Shown: positions 16,364-26,673, numbered from the stretch's first letter. The stretch is DNA of 64,000 bases from an uncultured Pelagibacteraceae bacterium (GCA_902599335.1 CACKFA010000001.1:1-64000); one strand, 5' to 3'. The notes: generated from the letters alone by a model not told the origin. Program-made: numbers and translations.

Positions 16364-18649
16364 TTATCTTTTATAATCAATTACCTCAGAAGAGTAGGCA
16401 GCAATAGATGCTAAGTTAAGTATCTCTGAAGTTGATGATCTTAAAGGTGCAATTTCAATAGGAAGCCCAAGTCCAATTAATAATGGACCAATAACCTTTG
16501 TGTCTCCTATCGTCTTCATCAATTTATATGAAATTGCTGCACTATGTTGTCCAGGCATAATTAAAATATTTGCTTTACCAACTATCTTTGCAAAAGGATA
16601 TAGTTCCTCATACTCTGGATTAAGAGCAACATCAGGCTGCATATCTCCATCAAATTCAAAGTCAACTTTTCTTTCTTTTAATATCTCAACCGCGTTTCGA
16701 ATATGTTTTGTTCTACTTGTAAGAGGTTGTCCAAATGTAGAGTGTGATACAAAAGCAACTTTAGGATCAAAACCAAAAAGCCTCACTACTCTAGCTGTTG
16801 AAATGGCTATCTCAGCCATTTGTTCAGAAGTTGGATATTCATGGACACTTGTATCACCAACAAAAATTGTTCTTCCTTTATGAACGATCATGTTTAAACC
16901 AAACATAATTTCACCTTCTCTTACATCAACAACTTGCTTAATTTTTTCAAATGAGGCGCCAAATCTTCTTGTATTACCAGTTACAGCTCCATCAGCATCC
17001 CCACAAGCAACCATACTAGTAGCCCAAACGACCCTATCATTTCTGATCATTCTGTCACAATCTCTTTCTAATAATCCTTGCTCTCTTTGTAATTTTTCAA
17101 ATAAATGTTTAACGTATCTTTTTCTTTTTTCTTCGTCTCTAGAGTTAACAATTTCTATGTCAAAATTTTCACTATAACCAATATTTTTAATTTGTTCTTT
17201 AATTTTACTTTCTTTACCAACTAGGATTGGAATACCCAATTTTGAATTTTTAAATGCTATAGCGGCTTTTAAAGTATTTTCATCTTCACCATCTGCAAAA
17301 ACAATTCTTTTTTGATTTTTTTTAATAAATGAATTTATACCCTGCATGATGGTTACTGTTGGGTCTAGTCTTTGCTTAAGTTGTTCCTTATAAACTTCAA
17401 AGTCATCTATTTTTTTTCTAGCAACTCCACTTTCTATCGCTGCTTTTGCTACAGCTGCTGGTATTACACTGATTAGTCTTGGGTCAAAAGTAGATGGAAT
17501 AATATAATCTCTTCCATAATGAGGTCTTTCACCACCCATAGCTGCAACCACTTCATCAGGGACATCTTCTCTTGCAAGTTTAGCTATTGCATTAGCTGCA
17601 GCAACTTTCATTTCTTCATTTATCGTTTTGGATCTAACATCTAAAGCTCCTCTAAAGATATAAGGAAATCCAATTAAATTATTTACTTGATTGGGGTAAT
17701 CTGATCTTCCTGTTGCAACAATTGCATCATTTCTAACTTCATTAATTTCTTCTGGGGTAATTTCTGGATCAGGATTAGCACAAGCAAATATAATTGGATT
17801 TTTTGCCATGGATTTAACCATCTCTTTTTTTAGAACACCTTTTGTCGATAATCCTAAAAAAACATCTGCACCGTTAATAGCATCCTCTAAAGTTCTATGT
17901 TTAGTCTTAACTGCATATCTGGATTTCCATTGATCAATTCCCTCAGTTCTTCCTTCGTAAATAACTCCCTTTCTGTCTAACATTATTATATTTTCAGATT
18001 CTACTCCTGAGTTTTTAAATAACTCAGTACAAGCTTGTGCCGAAGCTCCTGCACCATTAACTACAACTTTAATTTTTTTTATTGATTTACCACAAATATC
18101 TAAAGCATTAATTAATGCTGCAGTGGTTATAATTGCTGTTCCATGTTGATCATCATGAAAAACAGGAATATCCAAAATTTCTTTTAATTTTTGCTCTATT
18201 ATAAAACAATCTGGGGCTGCTATATCTTCTAAATTTATTCCACCAAAGCTAGGTGCAAAATTTTTAATTGAATTAATGATTTCCTCTGAATCTTTACAAT
18301 CAATCTCTAAATCTATGGAATCGATATCTGCAAATCTTTTAAATAATACGGCCTTTCCTTCCATCACAGGCTTTGATGCAAGAGCACCTAAATTTCCCAT
18401 TCCTAATATTGCTGAACCATTACTTATTACAGCAACAAGGTTTCCTTTACTCGTGTAATCATAAGCTGCTTCTGGATTTTCACTTATCTTTTTTACAGGA
18501 GCAGCAACTCCTGGAGAATAAGCTAAAGCGAGATCACGCTTAGTTGTCATATTTTTTGAAGAAATAATCTCAATCTTGCCTGGTTTTTTGTCTTTATGAA
18601 AATCCAAAGCTTCTTTATCTGTGTAATGATCGATTTTTGTTTTTTTCAT
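16364..18649 (-). CDS. maeB: NADP-dependent malic enzyme with phosphotransacetylase-like domain
   Basis: 761 residues from ATG 18647-18649; the track's start 26 residues upstream would overlap murJ. Residues about 1-400 are malic enzyme: YSPGVAAPV, ILGMGNLGALASKPVMEGK, FHDDQHGTAI and VVNGAGASAQACTELF. Residues about 420-760 are a PTA_PTB domain (GNTRRFGASFEKI ... HSAAISYKL), which in MaeB proteins is regulatory and lacks transferase activity. It converts malate to pyruvate plus CO2 with NADPH, a link from the TCA cycle to biosynthesis. Divergent from murJ with 52 bp between. Confidence 0.95.
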   Translation of the reverse strand: MKKTKIDHYTDKEALDFHKDKKPGKIEIISSKNMTTKRDLALAYSPGVAAPVKKISENPEAAYDYTSKGNLVAVISNGSAILGMGNLGALASKPVMEGKAVLFKRFADIDSIDLEIDCKDSEEIINSIKNFAPSFGGINLEDIAAPDCFIIEQKLKEILDIPVFHDDQHGTAIITTAALINALDICGKSIKKIKVVVNGAGASAQACTELFKNSGVESENIIMLDRKGVIYEGRTEGIDQWKSRYAVKTKHRTLEDAINGADVFLGLSTKGVLKKEMVKSMAKNPIIFACANPDPEITPEEINEVRNDAIVATGRSDYPNQVNNLIGFPYIFRGALDVRSKTINEEMKVAAANAIAKLAREDVPDEVVAAMGGERPHYGRDYIIPSTFDPRLISVIPAAVAKAAIESGVARKKIDDFEVYKEQLKQRLDPTVTIMQGINSFIKKNQKRIVFADGEDENTLKAAIAFKNSKLGIPILVGKESKIKEQIKNIGYSENFDIEIVNSRDEEKRKRYVKHLFEKLQREQGLLERDCDRMIRNDRVVWATSMVACGDADGAVTGNTRRFGASFEKIKQVVDVREGEIMFGLNMIVHKGRTIFVGDTSVHEYPTSEQMAEIAISTARVVRLFGFDPKVAFVSHSTFGQPLTSRTKHIRNAVEILKERKVDFEFDGDMQPDVALNPEYEELYPFAKIVGKANILIMPGQHSAAISYKLMKTIGDTKVIGPLLIGLGLPIEIAPLRSSTSEILNLASIAAYSSEVIDYKR

Positions 18650-18701
18650 TTCTGATAACAATAAGTGTACAATTGGGGTAAAATTAAGACTAATATGATT
18701 T

Positions 18702-20231
18702 ATGAACTTACTTAAGTCAACAGGCACATTTGGTTTTTATACTATCATTAGTAGATTACTGGGTTATTTAAGAGATATTTTAATAGCAATTTTTCTAGGA
18801 ACAGGAATGTTGGCTGATGCTTTTTTTGTAGCATTTAGAATTCCAAATACTTTTAGAAGATTGTTTGCTGAAGGCACCTTTAATGCAGCATTCGTTCCAA
18901 GTTATTCATCAGAAATTACTAAAGGAAAAAAACAATCAAACAAATTTGCTAACGATATTTTTAATCTCCTTTTTTTAGGGTTGTTATTTTTAACAATAAT
19001 AATTGAGATTTTCATGCCTGCATTTGTTTCAATTATTGCCCCAGGGTTTGTGGGAGATTTAGAAAAAATGGAGGTAGCAATTAATTTAACAAGAATTAGT
19101 TTTCCTTTTTTATTTTTTATTTGTTTAGCCTCATTTTTTTCTGCAATCTTAAATTCACACAATAAATTCGCAGCTGCTGCTGCAGCCCCGATAATATTGA
19201 ATATTGTTTTAATTTTAGTATTAATTTTTTCAAAAAGTCTAGGTGATCAGTTAGTATATTATTTGTCTTATGGTGTTTCTTTTGCTGGTTTTTTACAATT
19301 AATTTTTTTATATAAATACGTATCAAAATATTACTCGCTTGAATTTAATTACAAATTTAAAGTAAATAATAAAGTTAAGTTTTTTTTTAAAAAACTTTTA
19401 CCGAGTATTTTTTCCTCAGGTGTTACCCAAATTAATATTTTGGTGGGTACAATAATTGCATCATTTCAAGCAAGTGCAGTTTCTTATTTATATTATGCAG
19501 ATAGAATTTATCAAATTAACCTAGCTATAGCTGGTATTGCTATAGGCGTTGTAATACTTCCACAGCTTTCAAAACATATTCAATCTAGAAAAAAAAATAA
19601 GATTTTGCTTATACAAAATAAAGCTTTAGAATTAAGTTTATTTTTGAGCCTTCCAGCGACGATCGCTTTAATTATTGGATCAGAACAAATTATTTCAGCT
19701 TTATTTGGGTATGGATCTTTTAATGAAAATTCAGTGAACAATTCAAGTTTGGCGTTATATTATTTTGCGTTAGGGCTTCCTGCTTTTGCTTTGATAAAAG
19801 TTTTTTCGAGTTTTTTCTTTGCAAATCATGATACTAAAACTCCATTTTATATTTCTTTGATTTCAGTATTACTTAATATTTTTATTAGTATTTATTATTT
19901 TAGTGAATTTGGTTTTATAATTATTCCAATAGCCACATCCATTTCATCTTGGTTTAATTCAGTACTGTTATTTTTATTTTTAAAAAATCGACAGTTATTT
20001 TATTTTAATAAAATATTTTTTATAAAATTTATTAAAATAACTTTTGCATCAATTTCGATGGGTTTGTTTTTTAACTTTTTGTTAAATATTTTTCAAAACG
20101 AATTAGCATTTAATCAATCAATTAAATCTTTATATTTAGTTTTATCTGTTATATTAGGATTAATGTTTTATTTAATAGTTTGTTATTTTATCAAAGCTTT
20201 TCAAATGAGTGATATTAAATTAAAGTATTAA
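18702..20231 (+). CDS. murJ: lipid II flippase MurJ
   Basis: 509 residues, multi-span membrane protein of the MviN/MurJ family, about 14 hydrophobic segments. [35 protein letters not shown] and [10 protein letters not shown] are the conserved N-terminal motifs. It moves lipid II across the inner membrane for peptidoglycan synthesis. Four bases separate it from trpS, so both are probably on one transcript. Confidence 0.96.
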   Translation: MNLLKSTGTFGFYTIISRLLGYLRDILIAIFLGTGMLADAFFVAFRIPNTFRRLFAEGTFNAAFVPSYSSEITKGKKQSNKFANDIFNLLFLGLLFLTIIIEIFMPAFVSIIAPGFVGDLEKMEVAINLTRISFPFLFFICLASFFSAILNSHNKFAAAAAAPIILNIVLILVLIFSKSLGDQLVYYLSYGVSFAGFLQLIFLYKYVSKYYSLEFNYKFKVNNKVKFFFKKLLPSIFSSGVTQINILVGTIIASFQASAVSYLYYADRIYQINLAIAGIAIGVVILPQLSKHIQSRKKNKILLIQNKALELSLFLSLPATIALIIGSEQIISALFGYGSFNENSVNNSSLALYYFALGLPAFALIKVFSSFFFANHDTKTPFYISLISVLLNIFISIYYFSEFGFIIIPIATSISSWFNSVLLFLFLKNRQLFYFNKIFFIKFIKITFASISMGLFFNFLLNIFQNELAFNQSIKSLYLVLSVILGLMFYLIVCYFIKAFQMSDIKLKY

Positions 20232-20235
20232 ATTT

Positions 20236-21237
20236 ATGGGTAAAAAAATATTTTCTGGTGTGCAGCCTACAGGTAATCTTCACTTAGGAAATTACTTAGG
20301 AGCTATAAAGAATTTTGTAGATTTAAATAATGATAATGATAATAAATGTATTTTTTGTGTAGTAGATTTGCATGCCATCACTGTTAAGCAAGATCCTAAA
20401 GAATTAAAAAATAATATCAGAGAAACAGTTGCAACTTTTATAGCAAGTGGAATAGATCCAAAAAAAAGTATAATTTTTAATCAATCCAGAGTAGCAGCTC
20501 ATGCGGAAGGAGCATGGATATTGAGCTGTGTTGCTAGAATGGGTTGGCTAAATAGAATGACCCAATTTAAGGAGAAAGCTGGTAAAGATAAAGAGAAAGC
20601 TAGTATTGGTTTATATTCTTATCCTGTTCTAATGGCAGCTGACATTCTTTTATATGATGCCACACATGTTCCCGTAGGTGATGATCAAAAACAACATCTA
20701 GAGTTGTGTAGAGATATAGCACAAAAATTTAATAATGATTTTGAGGTAGAAAACTTTCTTCAAGTTCCTGAGCCATTAATACAAAAAGAGTTTTCAAGGA
20801 TTATGAGTTTAAAAGATGGTTCAAAAAAAATGAGCAAATCAGAATTATCAGATTTAAGCAGAATAAATTTAACAGACGATAAAGATCAAATAATAAACAA
20901 AATCAAAAAAGCAAAAACTGATCCTTTGCCTATGCCACAAGATATAAACGAACTTGATGAAAGATTGGAAGCAAAGAATCTTTTAGGAATTTATTCAAGT
21001 TTAACTAATTCTACATTTGAAACTTCATTAAAAAATTTTGCAGGTAAAAATTTTTCAGAATTTAAAGAACAATTAGCTGAAGAACTTGTGAAGAAAATTG
21101 AACCTATTTCTAATGAGATAAAAAAACTTTTAGGAGATAAAAGTTATTTAGATAAAATTCTTCTAGATGGAGTTGAAAAAGCTAATTTAATTGCATCCAA
21201 AAAGATTGAAAGAATTAAAGAAATAGTAGGTTTTTAA
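20236..21237 (+). CDS. trpS: tryptophan--tRNA ligase
   Basis: 333 residues. [18 protein letters not shown] holds the HIGH-type motif and [10 protein letters not shown] the KMSKS loop; [16 protein letters not shown] is the tryptophan/ATP pocket. Standard class Ic enzyme that charges tRNA-Trp. It directly follows murJ as in several alphaproteobacteria. Confidence 0.97.
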   Translation: MGKKIFSGVQPTGNLHLGNYLGAIKNFVDLNNDNDNKCIFCVVDLHAITVKQDPKELKNNIRETVATFIASGIDPKKSIIFNQSRVAAHAEGAWILSCVARMGWLNRMTQFKEKAGKDKEKASIGLYSYPVLMAADILLYDATHVPVGDDQKQHLELCRDIAQKFNNDFEVENFLQVPEPLIQKEFSRIMSLKDGSKKMSKSELSDLSRINLTDDKDQIINKIKKAKTDPLPMPQDINELDERLEAKNLLGIYSSLTNSTFETSLKNFAGKNFSEFKEQLAEELVKKIEPISNEIKKLLGDKSYLDKILLDGVEKANLIASKKIERIKEIVGF

Positions 21238-21289
21238 ACTAAATATATTATCAAGTTTTAATTTTTAAAATATTCACTATATATAATTT

Positions 21290-21832
21290 ATGTTCGTTCA
21301 AACAGAAGTAACACCGAATCCAAATTCTTTGAAATTTCTTCCTGGGAAGAAAGTTTCAAACAGTGGTCCTTATGAAATTACAAATAAAGAAGATATGCAA
21401 AATGAATTGGTGAGAAATATTTTGTCAATAAATGGTGTTGAGGGCATTTTTTTAGGTCAAGATTTTATTTCAGTAAATAAGAGCGAAAACATTAAATGGG
21501 ATGAAATAAAACATATCGTAATTTCTTTTATAAATGATTTTTATGCAGATGGTAAAGAATTTGTAATTGACGAAAATATAAAAGAGGAAGTTACAAATCT
21601 AAGTGAAATTGAGGAAAAAATTGTAAAAATTTTAGAGCAAAAAATAAGACCTGCTGTTGCTAGAGATGGGGGTGATATAAAATTTAAAGAATTTAAAGAT
21701 GGAGTTGTAAAGGTACAATTACAAGGAAGTTGTTCTGGATGTCCTAGTTCAACTATGACTTTAAAACAAGGTGTTCAAAATCTTTTATGTCACTATTTAC
21801 CAGAAGTAAAAGAGGTTGTTGCAATACATTAA
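21290..21832 (+). CDS. Nfu-type Fe-S cluster carrier (NifU C-terminal domain)
   Basis: 180 residues. An Nfu_N domain (TEVTPNPNSLKFLPG) occupies residues 1-90; the NifU domain follows with RPAVARDGGDIKF and the cluster-binding CSGCPSS (CxxC). It carries 4Fe-4S clusters from the assembly machinery to target enzymes; in this window MiaB, Nth and the CCG-type Fe-S protein are possible clients. It lies about 52 bp after trpS. Confidence 0.93.
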   Translation: MFVQTEVTPNPNSLKFLPGKKVSNSGPYEITNKEDMQNELVRNILSINGVEGIFLGQDFISVNKSENIKWDEIKHIVISFINDFYADGKEFVIDENIKEEVTNLSEIEEKIVKILEQKIRPAVARDGGDIKFKEFKDGVVKVQLQGSCSGCPSSTMTLKQGVQNLLCHYLPEVKEVVAIH

Positions 21833-21838
21833 AAATTT

Positions 21839-22903
21839 ATGAAAAAAATTAGAAAATCAGGTTTTATAAAAAGTAAAAGCTTTAATATTGTTTCGCGTTT
21901 TTTTCTAAGTTCATTTATAGTAGTTTCATTCTTTTATGTAGCCCCTATATTTATTAATTTTGCTGATAAAAATTTTAATCAAAAAGAGTTTACTAATAAT
22001 TCAAAAAATATTTTAAATAATACTTTAAACAAAGATAAATTAATTGAAGAAGACCCAACAGTAGATGCGGATGAGAGAGATTTATTATATGACATTCTAG
22101 AAGAGAATAATTCTGAAATTAATTTAGTTAGATATACAACATCCGAGATTGACTCTTTATTTAAAGAGGTAAATTATAATTTAAAAGATGTAAGAAATAC
22201 AAAATTAGTAAAACCAATAGATATTGGTCTTCTGCCGAATGAGATCAAAAACATAGCTAACACTAAAAAAAGAAAAGATATGTTTATAAAAATTGTTCTC
22301 CCTTTAATTGTTAAGGAAAACAATAAAATTAGAGTTGATAGAAAAAGGTTATTCACAATTTTAAATAAAAATAGTAACACTGATATTGAAAAAAAATGGT
22401 TAGAAAAAAAATATAAACAATATGGTGTAAAAAAAAATGATTTATCTACTTTAAAAGTACGAATGGATGAAATACCAGTCTCATTAGCAATAGCTCAAGC
22501 TGCTAAAGAAACAGGTTGGGGTACTTCAAGGTTTGCATTGAAGGGAAATGCTTTATTTGGTCAATGGACTTGGTCTGGGGAGGGATTAAAACCTAAAAAT
22601 GCCGACGTAGGAAAAGATCATAAAGTTATGAAGTTTCACAGCTTACAGCTTTCTGTCAGAGCATATTTGAGAAATTTAAATACCCACTCAACATACAGAA
22701 ATTTAAGAAAAGCAAGAACAGAACTTAGAAATCAAAACAAACCTTTAGACAGTATAATTTTGTCTAAACATCTAGATAAATATGCAGAAACAGGTAATCA
22801 ATATATAGAGGTTTTACAAAAAATTATTATACAGAATAGCTTAAAAGATTTTGATGAGGCTAGATTGCTACCTTCAAGCAAAGATTTAGAAAGTTTGATT
22901 TAA
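21839..22903 (+). CDS. Bax-like glucosaminidase-domain protein
   Basis: 354 residues. A basic N-terminus and a hydrophobic segment (residues about 18-42) mark it as secreted or membrane-anchored. The C-terminal 150 residues resemble E. coli Bax: IAQAAKETGWGTSRFALKGNALFGQWTW with the likely catalytic Glu, and KHLDKYAETGNQYIEVL. It is predicted to cut N-acetylglucosamine bonds in peptidoglycan. It begins 6 bp after the Nfu gene and shares a TTAA stop with the convergent deacetylase. Confidence 0.82.
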   Translation: MKKIRKSGFIKSKSFNIVSRFFLSSFIVVSFFYVAPIFINFADKNFNQKEFTNNSKNILNNTLNKDKLIEEDPTVDADERDLLYDILEENNSEINLVRYTTSEIDSLFKEVNYNLKDVRNTKLVKPIDIGLLPNEIKNIANTKKRKDMFIKIVLPLIVKENNKIRVDRKRLFTILNKNSNTDIEKKWLEKKYKQYGVKKNDLSTLKVRMDEIPVSLAIAQAAKETGWGTSRFALKGNALFGQWTWSGEGLKPKNADVGKDHKVMKFHSLQLSVRAYLRNLNTHSTYRNLRKARTELRNQNKPLDSIILSKHLDKYAETGNQYIEVLQKIIIQNSLKDFDEARLLPSSKDLESLI

Positions 22904-23961
22904 TTTTCTTTTATTGGGAATTGAACACCAAACCATCTCCATTTTCCATTATCATTCAGAGAACAATTAATTCTTCCTCTTCTTGGTTTGAATGGTTCTC
23001 TAAATTCGATTGTTAGAGAATTATCAACAAAGTTGACTTTTGATTTTTCCCAAACGTTCCCCTCATTAGAATAACAATTAATTTTTGACAAATTTTTTTG
23101 CTCCTCGAAAAATTCAACTTTAAAATTTGGAGGGTTTGTATTTTCGAATAATTGTTTTTCCTCGGGAAATATTCTTTTATATTCAAGTGGGAAATAATTT
23201 ATTATTGATTTAAATCTTTTTAACTCCCCGTATTTTTCATTAATCGGAAATCTAGGTAATTCAAATTTATCTTTATTTAAATCAATTACCCCAGAATGTT
23301 GACCAAAGGCATATTTGAAATTTTTTGAAATATAATCTTTCATAAATTTAGAATATTCACCAAAAGGATATGAAAATAGACTAGGTACATAACCAAGTTC
23401 CCTTAGAAAAATTTTATTAGCCGTTTCTATATCTAAAATAAACTCTTCATTGCTTGCATCTATGAGATATTCATGAGTATGAGAATGATGTCCTATATTT
23501 GCAAATTCATTCCCTTCAACCTCTTTAATTTGCTCCCAAGTCATGTAACCTCTTTTTCCCACTGGCTTAGTTGAAACGAATAAAATAAATGGAATTTTAT
23601 TTTCCTTTAGATAAGGCCATGCTTCAGTATAAAAAGATTCAAAAGCATCATCAATAGTTATTAAAATTTCTTTTTTTAATTTTGGCAAATTAAATTGTTT
23701 CTCAAAATTATTTGGATTATGAAAATTAAAATTTGAGTTTTTTATTATTTTAATATGCTCCTTAAATATATCCATTTTAATATTGGTTGAGGGGTACTTG
23801 TTTTCATTAAAACGATGATACATAATTGATAGAATTCCTTCATCATTTGAATAGTATTTGATATTATTTTCATCTGATTTAGAACTGATGTTAGAAAATA
23901 AAATAATTATGAATAAACTGATAATTGATGTAACCGGAGAAAAAATTTTTTTAATGATCAT
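22900..23961 (-). CDS. polysaccharide deacetylase (NodB domain) family protein
   Basis: 353 residues. Signal peptide or anchor in the first 27 residues (IISLFIIILFSNISS). NodB domain motifs: LITIDDAFESFY (metal/catalytic Asp pair) and IGHHSHTHEYL (HxxxH). The last 80 residues, after the catalytic domain, form a separate beta-type region with two Cys. It probably removes acyl groups from an envelope or extracellular glycan. The 5' end overlaps the 5' end of tsaB on the other strand by 53 bp. Confidence 0.85.
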   Translation of the reverse strand: MIIKKIFSPVTSIISLFIIILFSNISSKSDENNIKYYSNDEGILSIMYHRFNENKYPSTNIKMDIFKEHIKIIKNSNFNFHNPNNFEKQFNLPKLKKEILITIDDAFESFYTEAWPYLKENKIPFILFVSTKPVGKRGYMTWEQIKEVEGNEFANIGHHSHTHEYLIDASNEEFILDIETANKIFLRELGYVPSLFSYPFGEYSKFMKDYISKNFKYAFGQHSGVIDLNKDKFELPRFPINEKYGELKRFKSIINYFPLEYKRIFPEEKQLFENTNPPNFKVEFFEEQKNLSKINCYSNEGNVWEKSKVNFVDNSLTIEFREPFKPRRGRINCSLNDNGKWRWFGVQFPIKEN

Positions 23962-24295
23962 TACTAATAATGATATTTATAATATTACTAAAGAGAATAC
24001 TAAAATTAATTATGAAAAATTAACTTTGATTATTAATGATTTTCTAAATTCTCATCAATTAAACTGGAAAGACATCAGTATAATTTATTTAAATAGGGGT
24101 CCCGGAAGCTTTGCAGGAATAAGAAATTCACTTTCTATAGTGAAAGCATTAAATTTAACTCATGGTATAGATTATTATTGTTATAGTATTCAAGATTTTA
24201 AAGGTGAAAAAGATATAAAATATGAAAATATCCCTGATTTGTGCGATAAATTTAATATTAAAAAAAATTTGATTAACCCCATTTATTTAAGTTAA
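23909..24295 (+). CDS. tsaB: TsaB-like protein, internally shortened
   Basis: 128 residues from ATG 23909 (the track start lies deeper in the opposite gene). It opens KLIIDVTGEKIFLMII (first beta hairpin of the ASKHA fold) and has the TsaB signature LNRGPGSFAGIRNSLSIVKAL. The last residues NLINPIYLS match the usual TsaB ending (A-x-P-V-Y-L-R). The family is typically 200-230 residues, so about 80-100 central residues are missing rather than the tail. TsaB pairs with TsaD to make t6A37 in tRNA. Position before fur/miaB/phoH is the alphaproteobacterial one, but rimI is absent. Confidence 0.75.
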   Translation: MNKLIIDVTGEKIFLMIITNNDIYNITKENTKINYEKLTLIINDFLNSHQLNWKDISIIYLNRGPGSFAGIRNSLSIVKALNLTHGIDYYCYSIQDFKGEKDIKYENIPDLCDKFNIKKNLINPIYLS

Positions 24296-24304
24296 AATTA
24301 TTTA

Positions 24305-24712
24305 ATGTCAGAAACAATTGAACAAAAGTGTTTAGCAAAGGGTGTTAAATTAACTGATCAAAGAAGGGTAATTGCTCAAGTTATGTCGGAGTCAACTGAC
24401 CATCCAGATGTTGATGAACTTTATAATAGAGTATCTAAAATTGATCCAAAAATAAGTATTGCAACTGTTTATAGAACTGTGAAATTATTTGAAGAGACAG
24501 GAATATTAACTAAGCATGAGTTTAAAGGTGGAAAAGCTAGATATGAAGAATTAAATGAAGGTCATCATGATCATCTAATTGATGTAAAGACTGGTGAAAT
24601 TATCGAATTTGTAGATGAAGAAATTGAAAAGCTTCAAAAAAAAGTTGCAGAAAAGCATGGATATACACTAGTAGATCATAAATTAGAATTATACGGTGTT
24701 AAAAAAAAATGA
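24305..24712 (+). CDS. Fur-family metal-responsive repressor (Fur/Mur type)
   Basis: 135 residues. N-terminal winged helix (LTDQRRVIAQVMSES, ISIATVYRTVKLFEETG) and C-terminal dimer/metal domain (EGHHDHLIDVKTGEIIEF, HKLELYGV). The CxxC zinc sites of some Fur proteins are absent, as in alphaproteobacterial Fur/Mur. It would regulate iron or manganese genes. Its place between tsaB and miaB is the classic alphaproteobacterial one. A second Fur-family gene (Irr-like) is at 40.9 kb. Confidence 0.9.
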   Translation: MSETIEQKCLAKGVKLTDQRRVIAQVMSESTDHPDVDELYNRVSKIDPKISIATVYRTVKLFEETGILTKHEFKGGKARYEELNEGHHDHLIDVKTGEIIEFVDEEIEKLQKKVAEKHGYTLVDHKLELYGVKKK

Positions 24713-24713
24713 T

Positions 24714-25337
24714 ATGACTGCAGAAATCTTGAAACCGTTTGGCCCATCAATTCTTAAAGTAACAATTCCTAATGAAATAGTTTCTATAATGAATAAACAT
24801 GTTGATGAATTAATTTTAAATCAAGATAAAATAATTAGTCTAGATCATGGAAAATATTTAGAAGGAAACGTCCATCGAGAATTTAGATTAGATATAGAAT
24901 TTATGCAAAAAATTAAATGGGCTGAGTTTCTAGCTAGTTCGTGTCAAAAATGGTTACTTGAAGGACACAATATATCGATGAAAAAATTTGATATAATTGC
25001 ATCATGGATTATTCAACAATATAAAAATGATTATAATCCTATTCATTACCATAGTGGACAAATATCAGGTGTAGGATATTTAAAAGTACCACAAGATATG
25101 GGTAAGCCTGCTCAGAATAATAAAAAAAATAATCATAATGGAAAATTGGTATTGATTGACGGATCAAAAAAATTTTTATGTGACCCAACATTTATAATTA
25201 CGCCTAGAAAAGGAGATTTCTATTTTTTCCCAAGTTATATGATGCATACGGTCTATCCTTTTGCAGACTCTTCTGAGGAAAGAAGATCTGTTTCCTTTAA
25301 TGCAAAAATTGATGAAGATGCAGCGAGACTTAGATAA
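24714..25337 (+). CDS. putative 2OG-Fe(II) oxygenase
   Basis: 207 residues from ATG 24714, one base after the fur stop. DYNPIHYHSGQISGVGYLK and RKGDFYFFPSYMMHTVYPF followed by RRSVSFN match the small putative 2OG-Fe(II) oxygenase family (double-stranded beta helix with His metal ligands and an Arg for 2-oxoglutarate). The substrate is unknown. It lies between fur and miaB and overlaps miaB by 20 bp, so it is co-transcribed with a metal regulator and a tRNA-modifying Fe-S enzyme; iron-linked regulation is plausible but not shown. Confidence 0.75.
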   Translation: MTAEILKPFGPSILKVTIPNEIVSIMNKHVDELILNQDKIISLDHGKYLEGNVHREFRLDIEFMQKIKWAEFLASSCQKWLLEGHNISMKKFDIIASWIIQQYKNDYNPIHYHSGQISGVGYLKVPQDMGKPAQNNKKNNHNGKLVLIDGSKKFLCDPTFIITPRKGDFYFFPSYMMHTVYPFADSSEERRSVSFNAKIDEDAARLR

Positions 25338-26670
25338 ATTAAAAAAAAACAAAATTTTTATCAAAACATTTGGTTGTCAAATGAATGAGTATGACTCAAA
25401 TAGAATTTTTGATTCAGTTAAAAAAATTGGTTATGAAAAAACAGAAAAATATGAGGAAGCAAATTGTTATCTCTTAAATACATGTCATATCAGAGATAAA
25501 GCAAAAGAAAAAGTTTATCATGAAATAGGTAGAGTAAAAAAAATTTTTAGATCTAAAAAAAAACCGCTGGTGATTATAGCAGGGTGTGTTGCTCAAGCAG
25601 AAAATGAAGAGATGCTTAAAAGAGAACCCTACATTGATTTTGTAATTGGTCCACAAGCTTATCATAAAATTAACGATACAATTTTAAATTATTCAAAAAA
25701 AACTAAAAAGATTGAAGAAACCGAATTTGATGCAGTTTCTAAATTTAAATATTTAAGTAAAATAAAAAATGAAGCTGGAAAGGTTTCATCTTTCTTAACT
25801 ATACAAGAGGGGTGTGATAAGTTTTGCCATTTTTGTGTAGTGCCGTATACACGTGGACCAGAATATTCCCGACCATTTAATCAAATTTTAGATGAGGCAA
25901 AATATTTAGCTGATACCGGTACAAAAGAAATAATTTTACTAGGTCAAAATGTCAATGCTTATGAAAATGAAGGATACAGACTATCAGATCTAATATTTAA
26001 TATTGAAAAAATATCTGAAATTAAAAGAGTTAGATACACAACATCCCACCCAAAAGATATGACAGATGATCTAATTCAAGTTTACAAAACTTCTAAAAAG
26101 CTAATGCCGCTAGTGCATTTACCTGTTCAAAGTGGATCTAATAAAATTTTAAGATCAATGAATAGAAAACATAGTATTGAGGAATATTTAAATACTTTTG
26201 ATCAATTAAAAGAAATTAATTCAAAGATAGAATTTTCAAGCGATTTTATAATAGGTTATCCTGGTGAAGAAGATCAAGATTTTAAAGATAGTCTTAATTT
26301 AATTGAAAAAGTTAAATTTATTAACTCTTACTCTTTTATCTTTAGCCCACGACCTGGAACAGTAGCTGAAAATTTAGACCTAATTGAAAAAAAAATTTCT
26401 ATTCAAAGATTAGAAAAAATTCAAACTGTTTTATTCCAAAATCAAATCCAAATGAACAAATCATTAGAGGGTAAAATTATTGATGTTTTGGTTGAAAATT
26501 TAACCGAAGTTAAAAGTAAAGCTTTTGGTAGATCTGAGTATATGACATCTGTAATTTTTAATGGTAAAATGAATGATATTGGTAAAATAGTGCAGGTAAA
26601 AATTAAAGATAGTAACAGAAATACTTTATTTGGTGAAATTATACCTAATTCAGACAAGAAGGTTGCATAG
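25318..26670 (+). CDS. miaB: tRNA-2-methylthio-N6-dimethylallyladenosine synthase
   Basis: 450 residues from ATG 25318. N-terminal UPF0004 domain with TFGCQMNEYDS, radical SAM motif GCDKFCHFCVVPYTRGPE (CxxxCxxC), VHLPVQSGSNKIL, and a C-terminal TRAM domain. It adds the 2-methylthio group to i6A37 of tRNAs. The track start 19 residues upstream lies further inside the oxygenase gene and is unlikely. Confidence 0.96.
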   Translation: MQRDLDKLKKNKIFIKTFGCQMNEYDSNRIFDSVKKIGYEKTEKYEEANCYLLNTCHIRDKAKEKVYHEIGRVKKIFRSKKKPLVIIAGCVAQAENEEMLKREPYIDFVIGPQAYHKINDTILNYSKKTKKIEETEFDAVSKFKYLSKIKNEAGKVSSFLTIQEGCDKFCHFCVVPYTRGPEYSRPFNQILDEAKYLADTGTKEIILLGQNVNAYENEGYRLSDLIFNIEKISEIKRVRYTTSHPKDMTDDLIQVYKTSKKLMPLVHLPVQSGSNKILRSMNRKHSIEEYLNTFDQLKEINSKIEFSSDFIIGYPGEEDQDFKDSLNLIEKVKFINSYSFIFSPRPGTVAENLDLIEKKISIQRLEKIQTVLFQNQIQMNKSLEGKIIDVLVENLTEVKSKAFGRSEYMTSVIFNGKMNDIGKIVQVKIKDSNRNTLFGEIIPNSDKKVA

Positions 26671-26673
26671 AAC

